Assembly (NCBI RefSeq): GCF_927798175.1
Contig: NZ_CAKMMP010000013.1
Location: forward strand, 62,001 to 126,000
Reading direction: 5' to 3'
From: Paenibacillus sp. JJ-223
GTDB taxonomy: Bacteria > Bacillota > Bacilli > Paenibacillales > Paenibacillaceae
DNA length: 64,000 nt
Shown: positions 32,304 to 41,138 of the stretch, piece after piece
Numbering within the stretch: the stretch's first letter is position 1
Layout of the letters: every line of letters begins with the position of its first letter
Position numbers and translations under genes: made by a program
Notes under the pieces: model-generated
Databases searched by the model: none
What the model was told of the DNA's origin: nothing
Seen by the model: the letters and a program-made list of their open reading frames with translations, nothing else

Positions 32304-32358
32304 ATCCCCATATTCCAGCACGCGTTGTTATCGTGTACAGGAATATGGGGATCTTTTT
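32304..32358 (+). terminator. Terminator of the glg operon
   Basis: ATCCCCATATTCC / GGAATATGGGGAT (13 bp) enclosing a CACG/CGTG stem, then CTTTTT. Confidence 0.9.
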
Positions 32359-32477
32359 GCCGGTTAACACGGGGAGGATCGGGATTCGGGTCGCCGGAAT
32401 CATTTGAAGGTATTGGCAGGTTGATGAGCTCGTTCAATTGGAAAGCGTGTCCCTTTTGCATCCACCTTTTGCATCAA

Positions 32478-32515
32478 CGCAAAAAATGCTCTTTAAGCAC
32501 GAGTGCATTTTCGTT
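32478..32515 (-). terminator. Probable terminator of the pentapeptide-repeat gene
   Basis: On the minus strand AAAATGC pairs with GCATTTT with further T residues after it, about 30 bases past the stop of the gene at 32539. Confidence 0.5.
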
Positions 32516-32538
32516 TCCGATAGGGTGGATTGACTCAG

Positions 32539-33240
32539 TCATTCATCTTTCACCACAAGGCCAAAGATTTTGGTAAAAAGGATGGCCTGCGGGGGCGAGA
32601 TGATGCAGCCTTGCAGATCTTCCAGCGTAATGCCGAGATTGTGGAATTCGCAGGTGCTGATGTCGATGTCCCGCAGCGGGGTGCTGGAAAACTGGGCTTT
32701 GTCGATATTGATCTCGTGCAGCCTGACCTTGCTCAGCGTGGCACTGTAGAAATCCGCTTGGGTAAACGAACTGTTTTCCATGGCGACCTGTTTCAGATTG
32801 GCAAAACGGAAGGTCGAATAATCGGCCAGGCAATGCGTGAACCGGATGTTGCGGAGCGTTGAACCCAACAGGTCGAGCCCGACCATTTTGCAATGGATGA
32901 AATGGGTGCGATGCATGATCGCATCGGTCAGGTTCACGTTGGACAGGTCGCATTGCTCAAAGATGACGTCGGTGATCTCCGCTCCGGGCAGGGAAACGTC
33001 GTCGAAAACGATATGTTTGAAATGCGTTTGCTCCAGCATCACTTTACCCGCTTCGCCCCCGGATATCGTTCCGTTTTCATACAAGCCAGGCAGGATGGTG
33101 CCTTCGTCATGAAGAATAAGTGAGTCTAAGGAGCGCGGCTCAAGCTGGCGCGGCAGTTTGGGGCGCTGGATTTTCATTTCGGCTGCTGCCGCTGCCGGCG
33201 AGGCGAGCGAAGTCGCTGGTGGACGGGATTTTCGGCTCAT
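32539..33240 (-). CDS. Pentapeptide-repeat protein
   Basis: 233 residues from ATG 33240 with AAAGGAG upstream. The frame extends to 33285 without a ribosome site. After an Ala/Pro/Lys-rich N-terminus (1-45), residues of about 75-215 show the A(D/N)LxX rhythm of pentapeptide repeats, e.g. FEQCDLSNVNLTDAIMHRTH and FRFANLKQVAMENSSFTQAD, which fold as a square beta helix. Some such proteins mimic DNA and protect gyrase, but nothing here shows that role. It is transcribed alone. Confidence 0.85.
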   Translation of the reverse strand: MSRKSRPPATSLASPAAAAAEMKIQRPKLPRQLEPRSLDSLILHDEGTILPGLYENGTISGGEAGKVMLEQTHFKHIVFDDVSLPGAEITDVIFEQCDLSNVNLTDAIMHRTHFIHCKMVGLDLLGSTLRNIRFTHCLADYSTFRFANLKQVAMENSSFTQADFYSATLSKVRLHEINIDKAQFSSTPLRDIDISTCEFHNLGITLEDLQGCIISPPQAILFTKIFGLVVKDE

Positions 33241-33428
33241 GTCGGACTCCTTTGCATTGAAATAGAATTCGGACGCGCGATACATATCCTGTTATTACCA
33301 TAACAGCAGAACGGATGTTTGCCAATACAGGTTCGCACGCAAAATCAAAAAACGCGTTAAACCATCGGCCATAATGATGTAGAGATCGTTAAACCCATTC
33401 GTCCGATACAGAAAGGAACCAATTTGGT

Positions 33429-34298
33429 ATGGACCATTACACCAGAATTCAGCTCGCCATTCACTATTTGGAGCAGCACTTGCAGGAGGAATTCGACATA
33501 CGGGCCACGGCTGCGGTTGCCGGGTTCTCGGCCTTCCATTTCCAGCGGCTGTTTCAAGCCATTACGGGATTCACTGTGCTGGAATACGTTCGCAGGAGGC
33601 GACTGTCCGAAGCGGCACGCCATTTGCGCGAATCGGAGCACGGGATTCTGGATGTTGCGCTTGCATGGGGGTATCAATCCCAGGAAGCATTCACGCGTGC
33701 ATTTGCAGGACATTGGGGGATGACACCTGCGCGGTTTCGAAAAATGCAGGAGGAGCCTTGTTCCTTGAAGAGCCAGTCGGTCATTGATTTTAACGATTAT
33801 CGCTCACGGCTTGGAGGAGATATGTATATGAGAGCACCCCGTTTATTAACGCTGAATCCGATCCGGATTATCGGCTACGAGTACATGACCAACCTGAACA
33901 ATGACCAGCATTATTCGGAAATCCCCGGGTTCTATCAGGAGTTCGGCGCATCGCAGAAATTTATGGACATCCCCGAACGGTCGCGTCCCGATCTGGCGTA
34001 TGGCGTTGCGTGCCGCTTCACCGACGATGGCGGGTTCTCGTTCATCGTCGGCGAGGAGAGCGGGGCAGCCGATGGGCAGAACCTGAAACCGGGTTTCACC
34101 TGGATAGAACTTCCCGGGGGCCTATATGCCGAATTCACGGTCGAAGGGTCGGGACAGGATATCCGCAAAATGATCTATGGCAGCTGGCTGCCCCAATCCG
34201 GTTATGAACGCAGGGAGGGACCGGACTTCGAAGTGACGGATGTATGGAAATCCACGCCGCAGCAGTTGGACATGAAAATCTATATTCCGCTAAAATGA
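33429..34298 (+). CDS. AraC-type regulator with GyrI-like effector domain
   Basis: 289 residues. The N-terminal AraC helix-turn-helix pair (about 8-105) includes ATAAVAGFSAFHFQRLFQAI and the second helix VALAWGYQSQEAFTRAFAGH. The C-terminal domain (about 135-289) is a GyrI/BmrR-like small-molecule binding fold (YGVACRFTDDGGFSFIVGEE). This Rob-like plan suggests a ligand-responsive activator, perhaps of the pump or VanZ-like gene nearby. GAAAGGAACC precedes ATG 33429. Confidence 0.9.
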   Translation: MDHYTRIQLAIHYLEQHLQEEFDIRATAAVAGFSAFHFQRLFQAITGFTVLEYVRRRRLSEAARHLRESEHGILDVALAWGYQSQEAFTRAFAGHWGMTPARFRKMQEEPCSLKSQSVIDFNDYRSRLGGDMYMRAPRLLTLNPIRIIGYEYMTNLNNDQHYSEIPGFYQEFGASQKFMDIPERSRPDLAYGVACRFTDDGGFSFIVGEESGAADGQNLKPGFTWIELPGGLYAEFTVEGSGQDIRKMIYGSWLPQSGYERREGPDFEVTDVWKSTPQQLDMKIYIPLK

Positions 34299-34342
34299 AG
34301 TCACCGGTTTGTTGAAAATTCAGGCAGAAAGGACTTCTCCCC

Positions 34343-34798
34343 ATGCCAAAGAAAACATGGACAGGCTCACGGAGATGGACGCTTTGCGTTGCGCTGTTTG
34401 CCGCTGCCTACCTGCTGTTCATGGGCAATCTGCTGTTCGCGAACGGAAGGGTGCCGGGAGAAAGCTATCGATACAATCTCATTCCGTTTGAGACGGTCAA
34501 GCCGCTGCTGCTGGAAAAGCATAAATTTTCGACCGAAGCTTGGGTGAAAAACCTGTTCGGCAACATCGTATTATTTATCCCCCTCGGCTTATGGATTCCT
34601 GTTCTGTTTCGCAGCTTCCGGACGTTTTTCCGGTTCACGGCAGCGGTGATCGTGCTGCTGCTTGCGGTAGAATTTGCCCAGCTGCTCACCCGCGTCGGGA
34701 CATTTGACGTGGATGATCTCATGCTGAATACGCTGGGTGCTTGGTTGGGCTATGCGATGTGCAGAGGGTGGGTCAGATTAAGGTTCGGCTCGCGGTGA
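34343..34798 (+). CDS. VanZ-like membrane protein
   Basis: 151 residues with four likely membrane helices (about 14-34, 70-90, 96-112 and 125-142) and the VanZ signature FGNIVLFIPLGLWIPVLF followed by EFAQLLTRVGTFDVDDLMLN. VanZ proteins of this short type give low-level teicoplanin resistance in some bacteria, but most have unknown roles. It starts 44 bases after the AraC gene in the same direction and may be co-transcribed. Confidence 0.88.
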   Translation: MPKKTWTGSRRWTLCVALFAAAYLLFMGNLLFANGRVPGESYRYNLIPFETVKPLLLEKHKFSTEAWVKNLFGNIVLFIPLGLWIPVLFRSFRTFFRFTAAVIVLLLAVEFAQLLTRVGTFDVDDLMLNTLGAWLGYAMCRGWVRLRFGSR

Positions 34799-34814
34799 CG
34801 AAATACCGAAATTA

Positions 34815-34840
34815 GGCCTCTGCCCGGGAGGTCTTTTTTT
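34815..34840 (+). terminator. Terminator after the VanZ-like gene
   Basis: GGCCTC / GAGGTC (6 bp, one G-T pair) followed by seven T. Confidence 0.7.
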
Positions 34841-34957
34841 CATGCATTCATAAGGGGGTGTTTATACACCAGGCATTTCGGCTAAAACATAATCAAGGGC
34901 ATCCGATCAGCTCGCGGAGTTCACGCTCCTATGTTGATTTGCAATCGTTGAAATGAG

Positions 34958-36652
34958 GTGGCGGTTATCGTTTGGTGGAAGGAAAGCGTCGTATATCAAA
35001 TCTATCCCATCAGCTTCAAGGATTCCAACGGAGATGGGCAAGGTGATTTGCAAGGCATCATTGAAAAAATGGACTATTTGGTTTCGCTCGGCATTGACGT
35101 CATCTGGATCTGTCCGATCTATGAGTCGCCGGGCCACGACAATGGCTATGATATCAGCGATTATTATTCGATCATGCGCAAGTTCGGAACGATGGACGAT
35201 TTCGATCGTCTGCTGGAGGAGGCCCATCGCCGCGGGCTCAAGATCATGATGGACCTGGTGCTCAACCACACGTCGGACGAGCATCCCTGGTTCGTGGAAT
35301 CGCGTTCCTCCAAGGAAAATGCAAGGCGCGACTATTACATTTGGCGTTCGGGCAAAAACGGGCAGGTACCGAACAACTGGGAATCGTATTTCAGCGGTTC
35401 GGTGTGGAAGCATGATCCGGAAACGAACGAGTATTACCTGCATCTTTATTCCGAGCATCAGCCCGACCTGAACTGGAACAATCCCCAGATGGCACAAGAG
35501 ATGTACGAAATGGTGCATTGGTGGCTGGAAAAAGGGGTCGACGGCTTCCGCTTCGACGCGGTTGCCCATATCGCGAAGGCCGAAGGCTTGCCCAGCGCGC
35601 ACAATCCCGGTAATCTGCCGGTCGTCCCGGCATACCAACTGTTTTCCAACCTGGAGCAGGTGCATTCCATCCTGAAACAGTTGAACGACAACGTCCTCAA
35701 ACCTTACGGCCCGATGACTGTTGGCGAAACGTCGGGGCTGGGACCTGAGCAGGCTTTGGCGTATGTGGGCACAGACCGGGACGAATTGAACATGGTGTTC
35801 CAGTTCGAGCACATGTTCGTGGACGCCCAATCCTCCGGGACGGGAAAGTGGGAGTACCGCAGCTGGAAGCTGCCCGAGCTTAAAGAAATCATGAGCCAGT
35901 GGCAGACGGTGCTGCACGGCCGGGGATGGAACGCCAATTATATGGGCAATCACGACCAGCCGCGGCCGGTTTCGCGTTTTGGCGATGACGGCAAGTACCG
36001 GGTTCGATCAGCCCAAATGCTGGCTGTCTGGATGCTCACGCTGGAAGGCACGCCGTACATCTTTCAGGGCGAAGAGATCGGCATGACCAATATTCGGTTT
36101 TCCGAGATCGACCAGTATCGCGACATTGAAACACTGAATTATTATCGGCAGCAAATCGGTCAGGGCAGGCCGAAGCATGAGGTCATGGAGGCGATCTGGC
36201 GCAAAAGCCGGGATAATGCCCGCACACCCATGCAGTGGGACGATACGGAATATGCCGGGTTTTCGGAAGCGGAGCCATGGATTCAGGTCAATGACAATTA
36301 CAAGGAGATCAATGTGGCAGAGGCGGAGCTTGATCCGCAATCTGTTCTGCATTTTTACCGCAAAATGATTGCGCTTCGAAAAAAGCACCGCGTGCTGATT
36401 TATGGAGAATACGAACTCCTGCTGCCTGATCATGAGCACATTTACGCGTATACCCGCTCGTTGGAGAACGAGCAGATGCTGATCATCCTCAACTTCAGTT
36501 CCGAGGAGCCGGTCATGCAATGGCCGGAAGGATGGAGCGAAGGAGAAGCCAAGCTGCTGATCAGCAATGTCGGCAAACGCTATTCCACAGAGGAAGGTGC
36601 CATCCTGCTGCAGCCTTACGAGGCCAGGGTATATCGGATGAACAAGGCATGA
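34958..36652 (+). CDS. GH13 alpha-glucosidase / oligo-1,6-glucosidase
   Basis: 564 residues. It is a cytoplasmic glycoside hydrolase acting on short alpha-glucosides. Family motifs: I DLVLNHTSDEH, II GFRFDAVAHI (nucleophile Asp), III GETSGL (acid/base Glu), IV NYMGNHDQPR. The GTG at 34958 is the only canonical start near the conserved VWWKESVVYQIYP, but it lies inside the GAGGTGG sequence that looks like the ribosome site, so the true start is unclear. A second GH13 gene at 41139 is a paralogue. There is no partner transporter here. Confidence 0.9.
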   Translation: MAVIVWWKESVVYQIYPISFKDSNGDGQGDLQGIIEKMDYLVSLGIDVIWICPIYESPGHDNGYDISDYYSIMRKFGTMDDFDRLLEEAHRRGLKIMMDLVLNHTSDEHPWFVESRSSKENARRDYYIWRSGKNGQVPNNWESYFSGSVWKHDPETNEYYLHLYSEHQPDLNWNNPQMAQEMYEMVHWWLEKGVDGFRFDAVAHIAKAEGLPSAHNPGNLPVVPAYQLFSNLEQVHSILKQLNDNVLKPYGPMTVGETSGLGPEQALAYVGTDRDELNMVFQFEHMFVDAQSSGTGKWEYRSWKLPELKEIMSQWQTVLHGRGWNANYMGNHDQPRPVSRFGDDGKYRVRSAQMLAVWMLTLEGTPYIFQGEEIGMTNIRFSEIDQYRDIETLNYYRQQIGQGRPKHEVMEAIWRKSRDNARTPMQWDDTEYAGFSEAEPWIQVNDNYKEINVAEAELDPQSVLHFYRKMIALRKKHRVLIYGEYELLLPDHEHIYAYTRSLENEQMLIILNFSSEEPVMQWPEGWSEGEAKLLISNVGKRYSTEEGAILLQPYEARVYRMNKA

Positions 36653-36789
36653 AAGGTGCCGGCGTTGTCGCTTTTGCGCTTAAAAGGCGTTTTGCACTAT
36701 AATAAGTAGTGAGTTTGCCGCAAATGTGGCGACAACGTTGGGTACTGGCCCGCAACTCTCAAATTCACTCAGGTCGGGAGGTTTCAGCA

Positions 36790-37482
36790 ATGTTAAACAT
36801 TACTTATCATGGACACTCCAGCGTTCAACTGGGCACGGAAGGGAAGTCTTTGCTCATCGATCCGTTCCTGCGCGGCAATGAACTGGCCGTTACGAAGCCG
36901 GAGGACGTCAAAACCGATGTCGTTCTGCTGACTCATGCACATACGGATCACATCCTAGATGCAGAACCGATTGCCAAGGCCAATCAGGCCAAAGTGGTGG
37001 CGATCGTGGAGCTGGCTACATACATGTCATGGAAAGGGCTGGACACGATCGGCATGAACATGGGCGGAACGGTGGATCTCGGCTTTGCGCAGGCGAAAAT
37101 GATCCAAGCTTTCCATACGTCGGGCATCGTGCTCGAAGAGGAGCAGCGGATCATGTATGCGGGCGTTCCCGCGGGTTACATCATCAACATCGGGGGCAAA
37201 ACGGTCCTGCATGCCGGCGATACATGCCTGTTTGGCGACATGAAAATGATCGGCGAGCGCCACTCGATCGACGTGGCGTTTATACCGATCGGCGGCCACT
37301 ACACCATGGGACCGGAAGATGCCTTGCAGGCTGCGGAGTGGTTTAATGCCAAGCTGACCATTCCGGTGCATTACGATACGTTCCCGGTCATTCGCCAGGA
37401 TGCCGAACGCTTCGTGCAGCAATTGGCTGCCAAAGGACGGGAAGGACGCGTCATGGCACCGGGGGACTCCATCACCTTGTAA
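36790..37482 (+). CDS. UPF0173-type metal-dependent hydrolase
   Basis: 230 residues from ATG 36790 with GGGAGG 9 bases upstream. The open frame starts earlier, at 36709, without support. It has a metallo-beta-lactamase fold: MLNITYHGHSSVQLGTEGK, the metal motif THAHTDH (about 54-60), HAGDT, and a C-terminal PVHYDTFP. Length and motif spacing match the conserved UPF0173 (YtkL) family, whose substrate is unknown. Confidence 0.9.
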   Translation: MLNITYHGHSSVQLGTEGKSLLIDPFLRGNELAVTKPEDVKTDVVLLTHAHTDHILDAEPIAKANQAKVVAIVELATYMSWKGLDTIGMNMGGTVDLGFAQAKMIQAFHTSGIVLEEEQRIMYAGVPAGYIINIGGKTVLHAGDTCLFGDMKMIGERHSIDVAFIPIGGHYTMGPEDALQAAEWFNAKLTIPVHYDTFPVIRQDAERFVQQLAAKGREGRVMAPGDSITL

Positions 37483-37525
37483 GGGCTGTAGAATGGATTC
37501 GGGTGAACATCCCCAGAATGCGTTT

Positions 37526-37574
37526 AAAAGGCGAATATCACGTCAGCAATTTTGGCGGATGTTCGCCTTTTTTT
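37526..37574 (+). terminator. Terminator of the UPF0173 gene
   Basis: AAAAGGCGAA / TTCGCCTTTT (10 bp, 26-base loop) continuing into more T. Confidence 0.65.
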
Positions 37575-37702
37575 CGGATTGAGGTGCCAAAATGAGCATG
37601 AAGGAACGGCAACGCAGCAACGTGAGGGTTCTTCAAACGTTGCCGTTTCTCACGCTTCTATGATCATGCGAAAGGGTGGCCATCTCCGGGATCGGTCCGT
37701 TC

Positions 37703-39532
37703 CTAAAGTGCATCTCCGTGCTTGATCCATACTTGAGACAGGTCGATCAGGCCGAAAGAGTCCATTTGCAATCCTTGCAGCGCAGGATGCAGATGGTTTT
37801 TTTTGTGGGTATGGCTTCCGTGCAGCAGCCAGAGGTTTTCCTTTAATAGCTGCTCTGCGCGCAGCAGGATGTTCCAGCGTTCCTGCTCGCCTTGCTGCAC
37901 GAATCCTTCGAGGAGCGTTCCCAGCTGCCGCAGTTGTTCCGCCTCCAATAAATGATGGATGTAGTTGGAGCGGTTCATGAAGAAGCTGAACATTCCCCAC
38001 TGCAGATCTTTTTCCAACAGTTCGTCCGCCTGCATGATGTCCGCCTCCTGCTGAATCCATGATGAATCCACTTGCTGCATGGGATGGAGCGACAGGTGGA
38101 TGCCCATGTCGGCGCAGCGCTGCTTAAGCCACTCTGCCTCGGAAGTTTCCTCCTCTTTAGCCAGAAAAAAGAGACGGATTTCCTGCCCGTTATATCCGCT
38201 TTGTTGAAGTAATTTGCGTGCCTCGTCGGATGAAAAGGTTGGAAATGGCGCCGTTTCGCTAACTTCCGGCAGGAAGCTGTCGGCAGGGCGCATCGTATTT
38301 TTTCTTAACTGGCTAACCAACGCTTTCTGATCGTACAGCATGCGTATCACCTGCCTGAATGCGCGGTTATGCTGGATGCCCGGCCTGTTGAAATTAAACA
38401 GCAGATAGCGGGCACCGTGGGCTATGGGGAGCATGGTGCGCTGCCATTCCGTCGTTTGCGGCCAATGAACGCGCTCAGCTTGTTTGCCCGAAGTTTCCAG
38501 GCTCGTGCCGGGGCCCGGAGTCCGGGGATCGGGCAGCATGTAGTGTCGTTCGTTCGTGTACACATCCGGCAGGAACCAGAGTTCCACCCGGTCGAGCAGC
38601 GGGCGAAGGCCGTAATAGCCGTCAAAGGCGTCCAGGCGCAGCATTTGCTTGTCCTGCTCCGCGATGCGGTATGGCCCTGTTCCGATCAACCGGCTTTCCC
38701 CGGGCATCCAATCGGAAGGCAGGATGGACATCTGTATGGAGCCTGCGAAATGAAGCCAGAAGCGATTGCTCCGGTGGAAGCGGAATTCAACGGCGTAATC
38801 CCCATGCAGCTGAACGTTTTTCACGTATTGGCTCTCCGTATACGGCCCAGGCAATGCATCGCGCAGCCGTTCCCAGGTGGAACGTACATCTTTCGAAGTC
38901 AATTCATGGCCGTGGTGGAAGGACACCTTTTTACGCAAGTAGAACGTCCATGAGGTGTAATCCCCGTTATGTTCCCAGGCATGGGCAAGACGTGGAACGA
39001 AGCGTTGTACGTCGGGTTCGTATTCCACAAGCGTGCTGCATATATTATCGATCAGGTAGGCTTCGAATACGGTAAACACCGCATGAGGGTTCAGCGATTT
39101 CAGTTCCCGGTTCTGCATGACCCGCAACACATCGAGCGGTGCTCCGGACGCGGTTTCTACCCGCAATCCCAGCTGGCGGGCAATTGTGGATTGCGCCATT
39201 TGCTTTACGGAGAGAGGGAGCGACGCATCGGATGCAAGCGCGAAGGCGTCTTTGAAACGCGATTCCAGCAGCAGGGAATGCAGCACGGGAAGGACCACGT
39301 CTGCGGGTTCGCCAATCAGGGCAAGCCTCGACGGATTTCCCCTCCCACGGCCGGGCTGCCAACGGATATATTGCTGCTGCTCAAGCTTGCGCAGCACAAG
39401 CTTGACGTTTCGCGGCGTGCAGTGAAACAGCTTGGCAAGCTGTTCGATCGTGACGGCATACGAGCCGTCCGGAGCAGTATCGCTATGCTCCCGAAGCTGA
39501 TGAAGCTGCATGTAATATTCATGAATTTGCAT
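37703..39532 (-). CDS. SgrR-like regulator with solute-binding domain
   Basis: 609 residues from ATG 39532 with AGGAGA upstream. The open frame runs to 39622 without support. The N-terminal winged helix (about 1-110, SYAVTIEQLAKLFHCTPRNV) is followed by a large domain like periplasmic oligopeptide-binding proteins (about 150-600, TSWTFYLRKKVSFHHGHELT), but without a signal peptide, so it acts inside the cell. This is the SgrR design, where the binding domain senses a small molecule. It is divergent from an MFS pump, its probable target. Confidence 0.88.
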   Translation of the reverse strand: MQIHEYYMQLHQLREHSDTAPDGSYAVTIEQLAKLFHCTPRNVKLVLRKLEQQQYIRWQPGRGRGNPSRLALIGEPADVVLPVLHSLLLESRFKDAFALASDASLPLSVKQMAQSTIARQLGLRVETASGAPLDVLRVMQNRELKSLNPHAVFTVFEAYLIDNICSTLVEYEPDVQRFVPRLAHAWEHNGDYTSWTFYLRKKVSFHHGHELTSKDVRSTWERLRDALPGPYTESQYVKNVQLHGDYAVEFRFHRSNRFWLHFAGSIQMSILPSDWMPGESRLIGTGPYRIAEQDKQMLRLDAFDGYYGLRPLLDRVELWFLPDVYTNERHYMLPDPRTPGPGTSLETSGKQAERVHWPQTTEWQRTMLPIAHGARYLLFNFNRPGIQHNRAFRQVIRMLYDQKALVSQLRKNTMRPADSFLPEVSETAPFPTFSSDEARKLLQQSGYNGQEIRLFFLAKEEETSEAEWLKQRCADMGIHLSLHPMQQVDSSWIQQEADIMQADELLEKDLQWGMFSFFMNRSNYIHHLLEAEQLRQLGTLLEGFVQQGEQERWNILLRAEQLLKENLWLLHGSHTHKKNHLHPALQGLQMDSFGLIDLSQVWIKHGDAL

Positions 39533-39675
39533 GGATAGATCTCCTGTTATGGGATAAAAGGTGAAATTACGTTGCAATAAGGTACACTTTTTATTCTCCT
39601 TTTGCCAGATACAATTATACATGAGAGCGCCACGATGCGCTCGACCTTGTATGTACTTGGCAAAGGAGAATGAAC

Positions 39676-40974
39676 ATGAGCTTGAAGCAATTGCACCCCA
39701 CGATACGTATTCGGATTTTGACGGTATTCATGACGCGAACGATCGAAGCGATGATTTTTCCGTTCATGGCCATTTATTTTTCGGAAAAGCTGGGGGAGAA
39801 AACGGCTGGCCTGCTGATGGTCTTGCTCATCGTTTTGCGTATAGCCGCAAGCTTCTGGGGTGGGTACCTGGCAGATCGATATGGACGGAAAAAAGTACTG
39901 ATCTATGCCGAAGGCGTGCTGTTTGCGGCCGCTGTGCTGATGGCGGCAGCCAATGCGCCGGGGATCGATTCGGTCTGGCTGACCTTTGCCATGGTCATGC
40001 TGCATGGGGCGGCGAACGGCATTGGAGCTCCTGCGGCGGATGCCATGCTGATCGACGTCAGCACGCCGGAAACGAGAACGCTGATGTACAGCATCAATTA
40101 TTGGGCCATCAACCTGTCGATCACGCTCGGCACGGCCATCGGCGGGTGGATGTTTAAGGATTACCGGTTTGAGCTGTTTATGGTCATGGCTTTGGTGAGC
40201 CTGTGCATCCTTCTGTTGACCGCGTTTCGGGTGAAGGAGACATATCAACCTCGACCGATGCAGGGGAAGTGGGGAATGCGCTTTAGGGGGGCGGCAATGA
40301 TGCTCCAAACGTACCAGTCTGTTTACAAGGACAAACGTTTTATGGCATACAGCCTTGGCATGCTGCTGTTGTTATCGACCGAGTTTCATCTCACCCAATA
40401 TATCGGCGTCCGATTGGAACGAGAGTTTGTTCCCCTTACGGTAGATCTTCCTTTCCTGCCTGCGATGGAACTCCATGGCATCCATATGTTTGGGCTGATC
40501 CAAATGGAGAATACGATTCTGATCGTGGTGATGGCGCTGGGCATCAATGCATTGCTCAAACGTTATGACCGGCCATGGCAGCGGGTGAAATGGCTGACGC
40601 TGGGTTCGGTGGCGTACGTTGCGGGTTTTGCGGTCATCGCCTATACAAACGAGCCGTTGCTGCTCGCGTTGTTCATGCTGGTTGCCACCGTCGGAGAGCT
40701 GATTCACACGCCCTTGCGCCAGCGGGAGCTGGCTGAAATGGTCAGCGTGGAAGCACGCAGCTCCTATATGGCCGTGAACGGCATGATGATGCAGGGTGCG
40801 CGCATGATTGCCGCAATGGGCATTACCGTCGGCGCTTTTCTGCCGTCCGCCGGCATGGCTGGGCTCATATTTGCCATCGGTATGACGGGTACGTTGTTGA
40901 TTAGGCGAGTTGTTGCCAAGCCGCTGAGGGAGTTTTCCCAACCGGAGAAGACGATGCGGAAATATGGAACTTAA
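39676..40974 (+). CDS. MFS transporter, divergent from SgrR-like gene
   Basis: 432 residues. ATG 39676 is 7 bases after AAAGGAG (ATG 39670 is too close). It is a twelve-helix major facilitator with motif A GGYLADRYGRKKVL between helices 2 and 3. Such pumps are often paired with SgrR-type regulators in Bacillales and export sugars or drugs, but the substrate cannot be read from sequence. The next gene, phosphotrehalase, starts 165 bases later. Confidence 0.88.
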   Translation: MSLKQLHPTIRIRILTVFMTRTIEAMIFPFMAIYFSEKLGEKTAGLLMVLLIVLRIAASFWGGYLADRYGRKKVLIYAEGVLFAAAVLMAAANAPGIDSVWLTFAMVMLHGAANGIGAPAADAMLIDVSTPETRTLMYSINYWAINLSITLGTAIGGWMFKDYRFELFMVMALVSLCILLLTAFRVKETYQPRPMQGKWGMRFRGAAMMLQTYQSVYKDKRFMAYSLGMLLLLSTEFHLTQYIGVRLEREFVPLTVDLPFLPAMELHGIHMFGLIQMENTILIVVMALGINALLKRYDRPWQRVKWLTLGSVAYVAGFAVIAYTNEPLLLALFMLVATVGELIHTPLRQRELAEMVSVEARSSYMAVNGMMMQGARMIAAMGITVGAFLPSAGMAGLIFAIGMTGTLLIRRVVAKPLREFSQPEKTMRKYGT

Positions 40975-41054
40975 AAGACTCGCTGCATTAATCAAAGGGG
41001 ACCGGTGTAAATTCCGATGACTGCGGGCTGCGATGCCTTCCATACGAGGAGGTT

Positions 41055-41113
41055 GGTGTTACGGTTGCCCGGTTTTTGGGGTAAGGGATACCAGAGGCGG
41101 AAAATATAACACC
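41055..41113 (+). promoter_or_regulatory. Inverted repeat in the trehalose operon leader
   Basis: GGTGTTA (41055-41061) is complementary to TAACACC (41107-41113) with 45 bases between, just upstream of the ribosome site. It could be a leader hairpin. No TreR operator or cre site was recognised. Confidence 0.3.
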
Positions 41114-41138
41114 CCCACACGGAAATGGAGGCGGCAGC

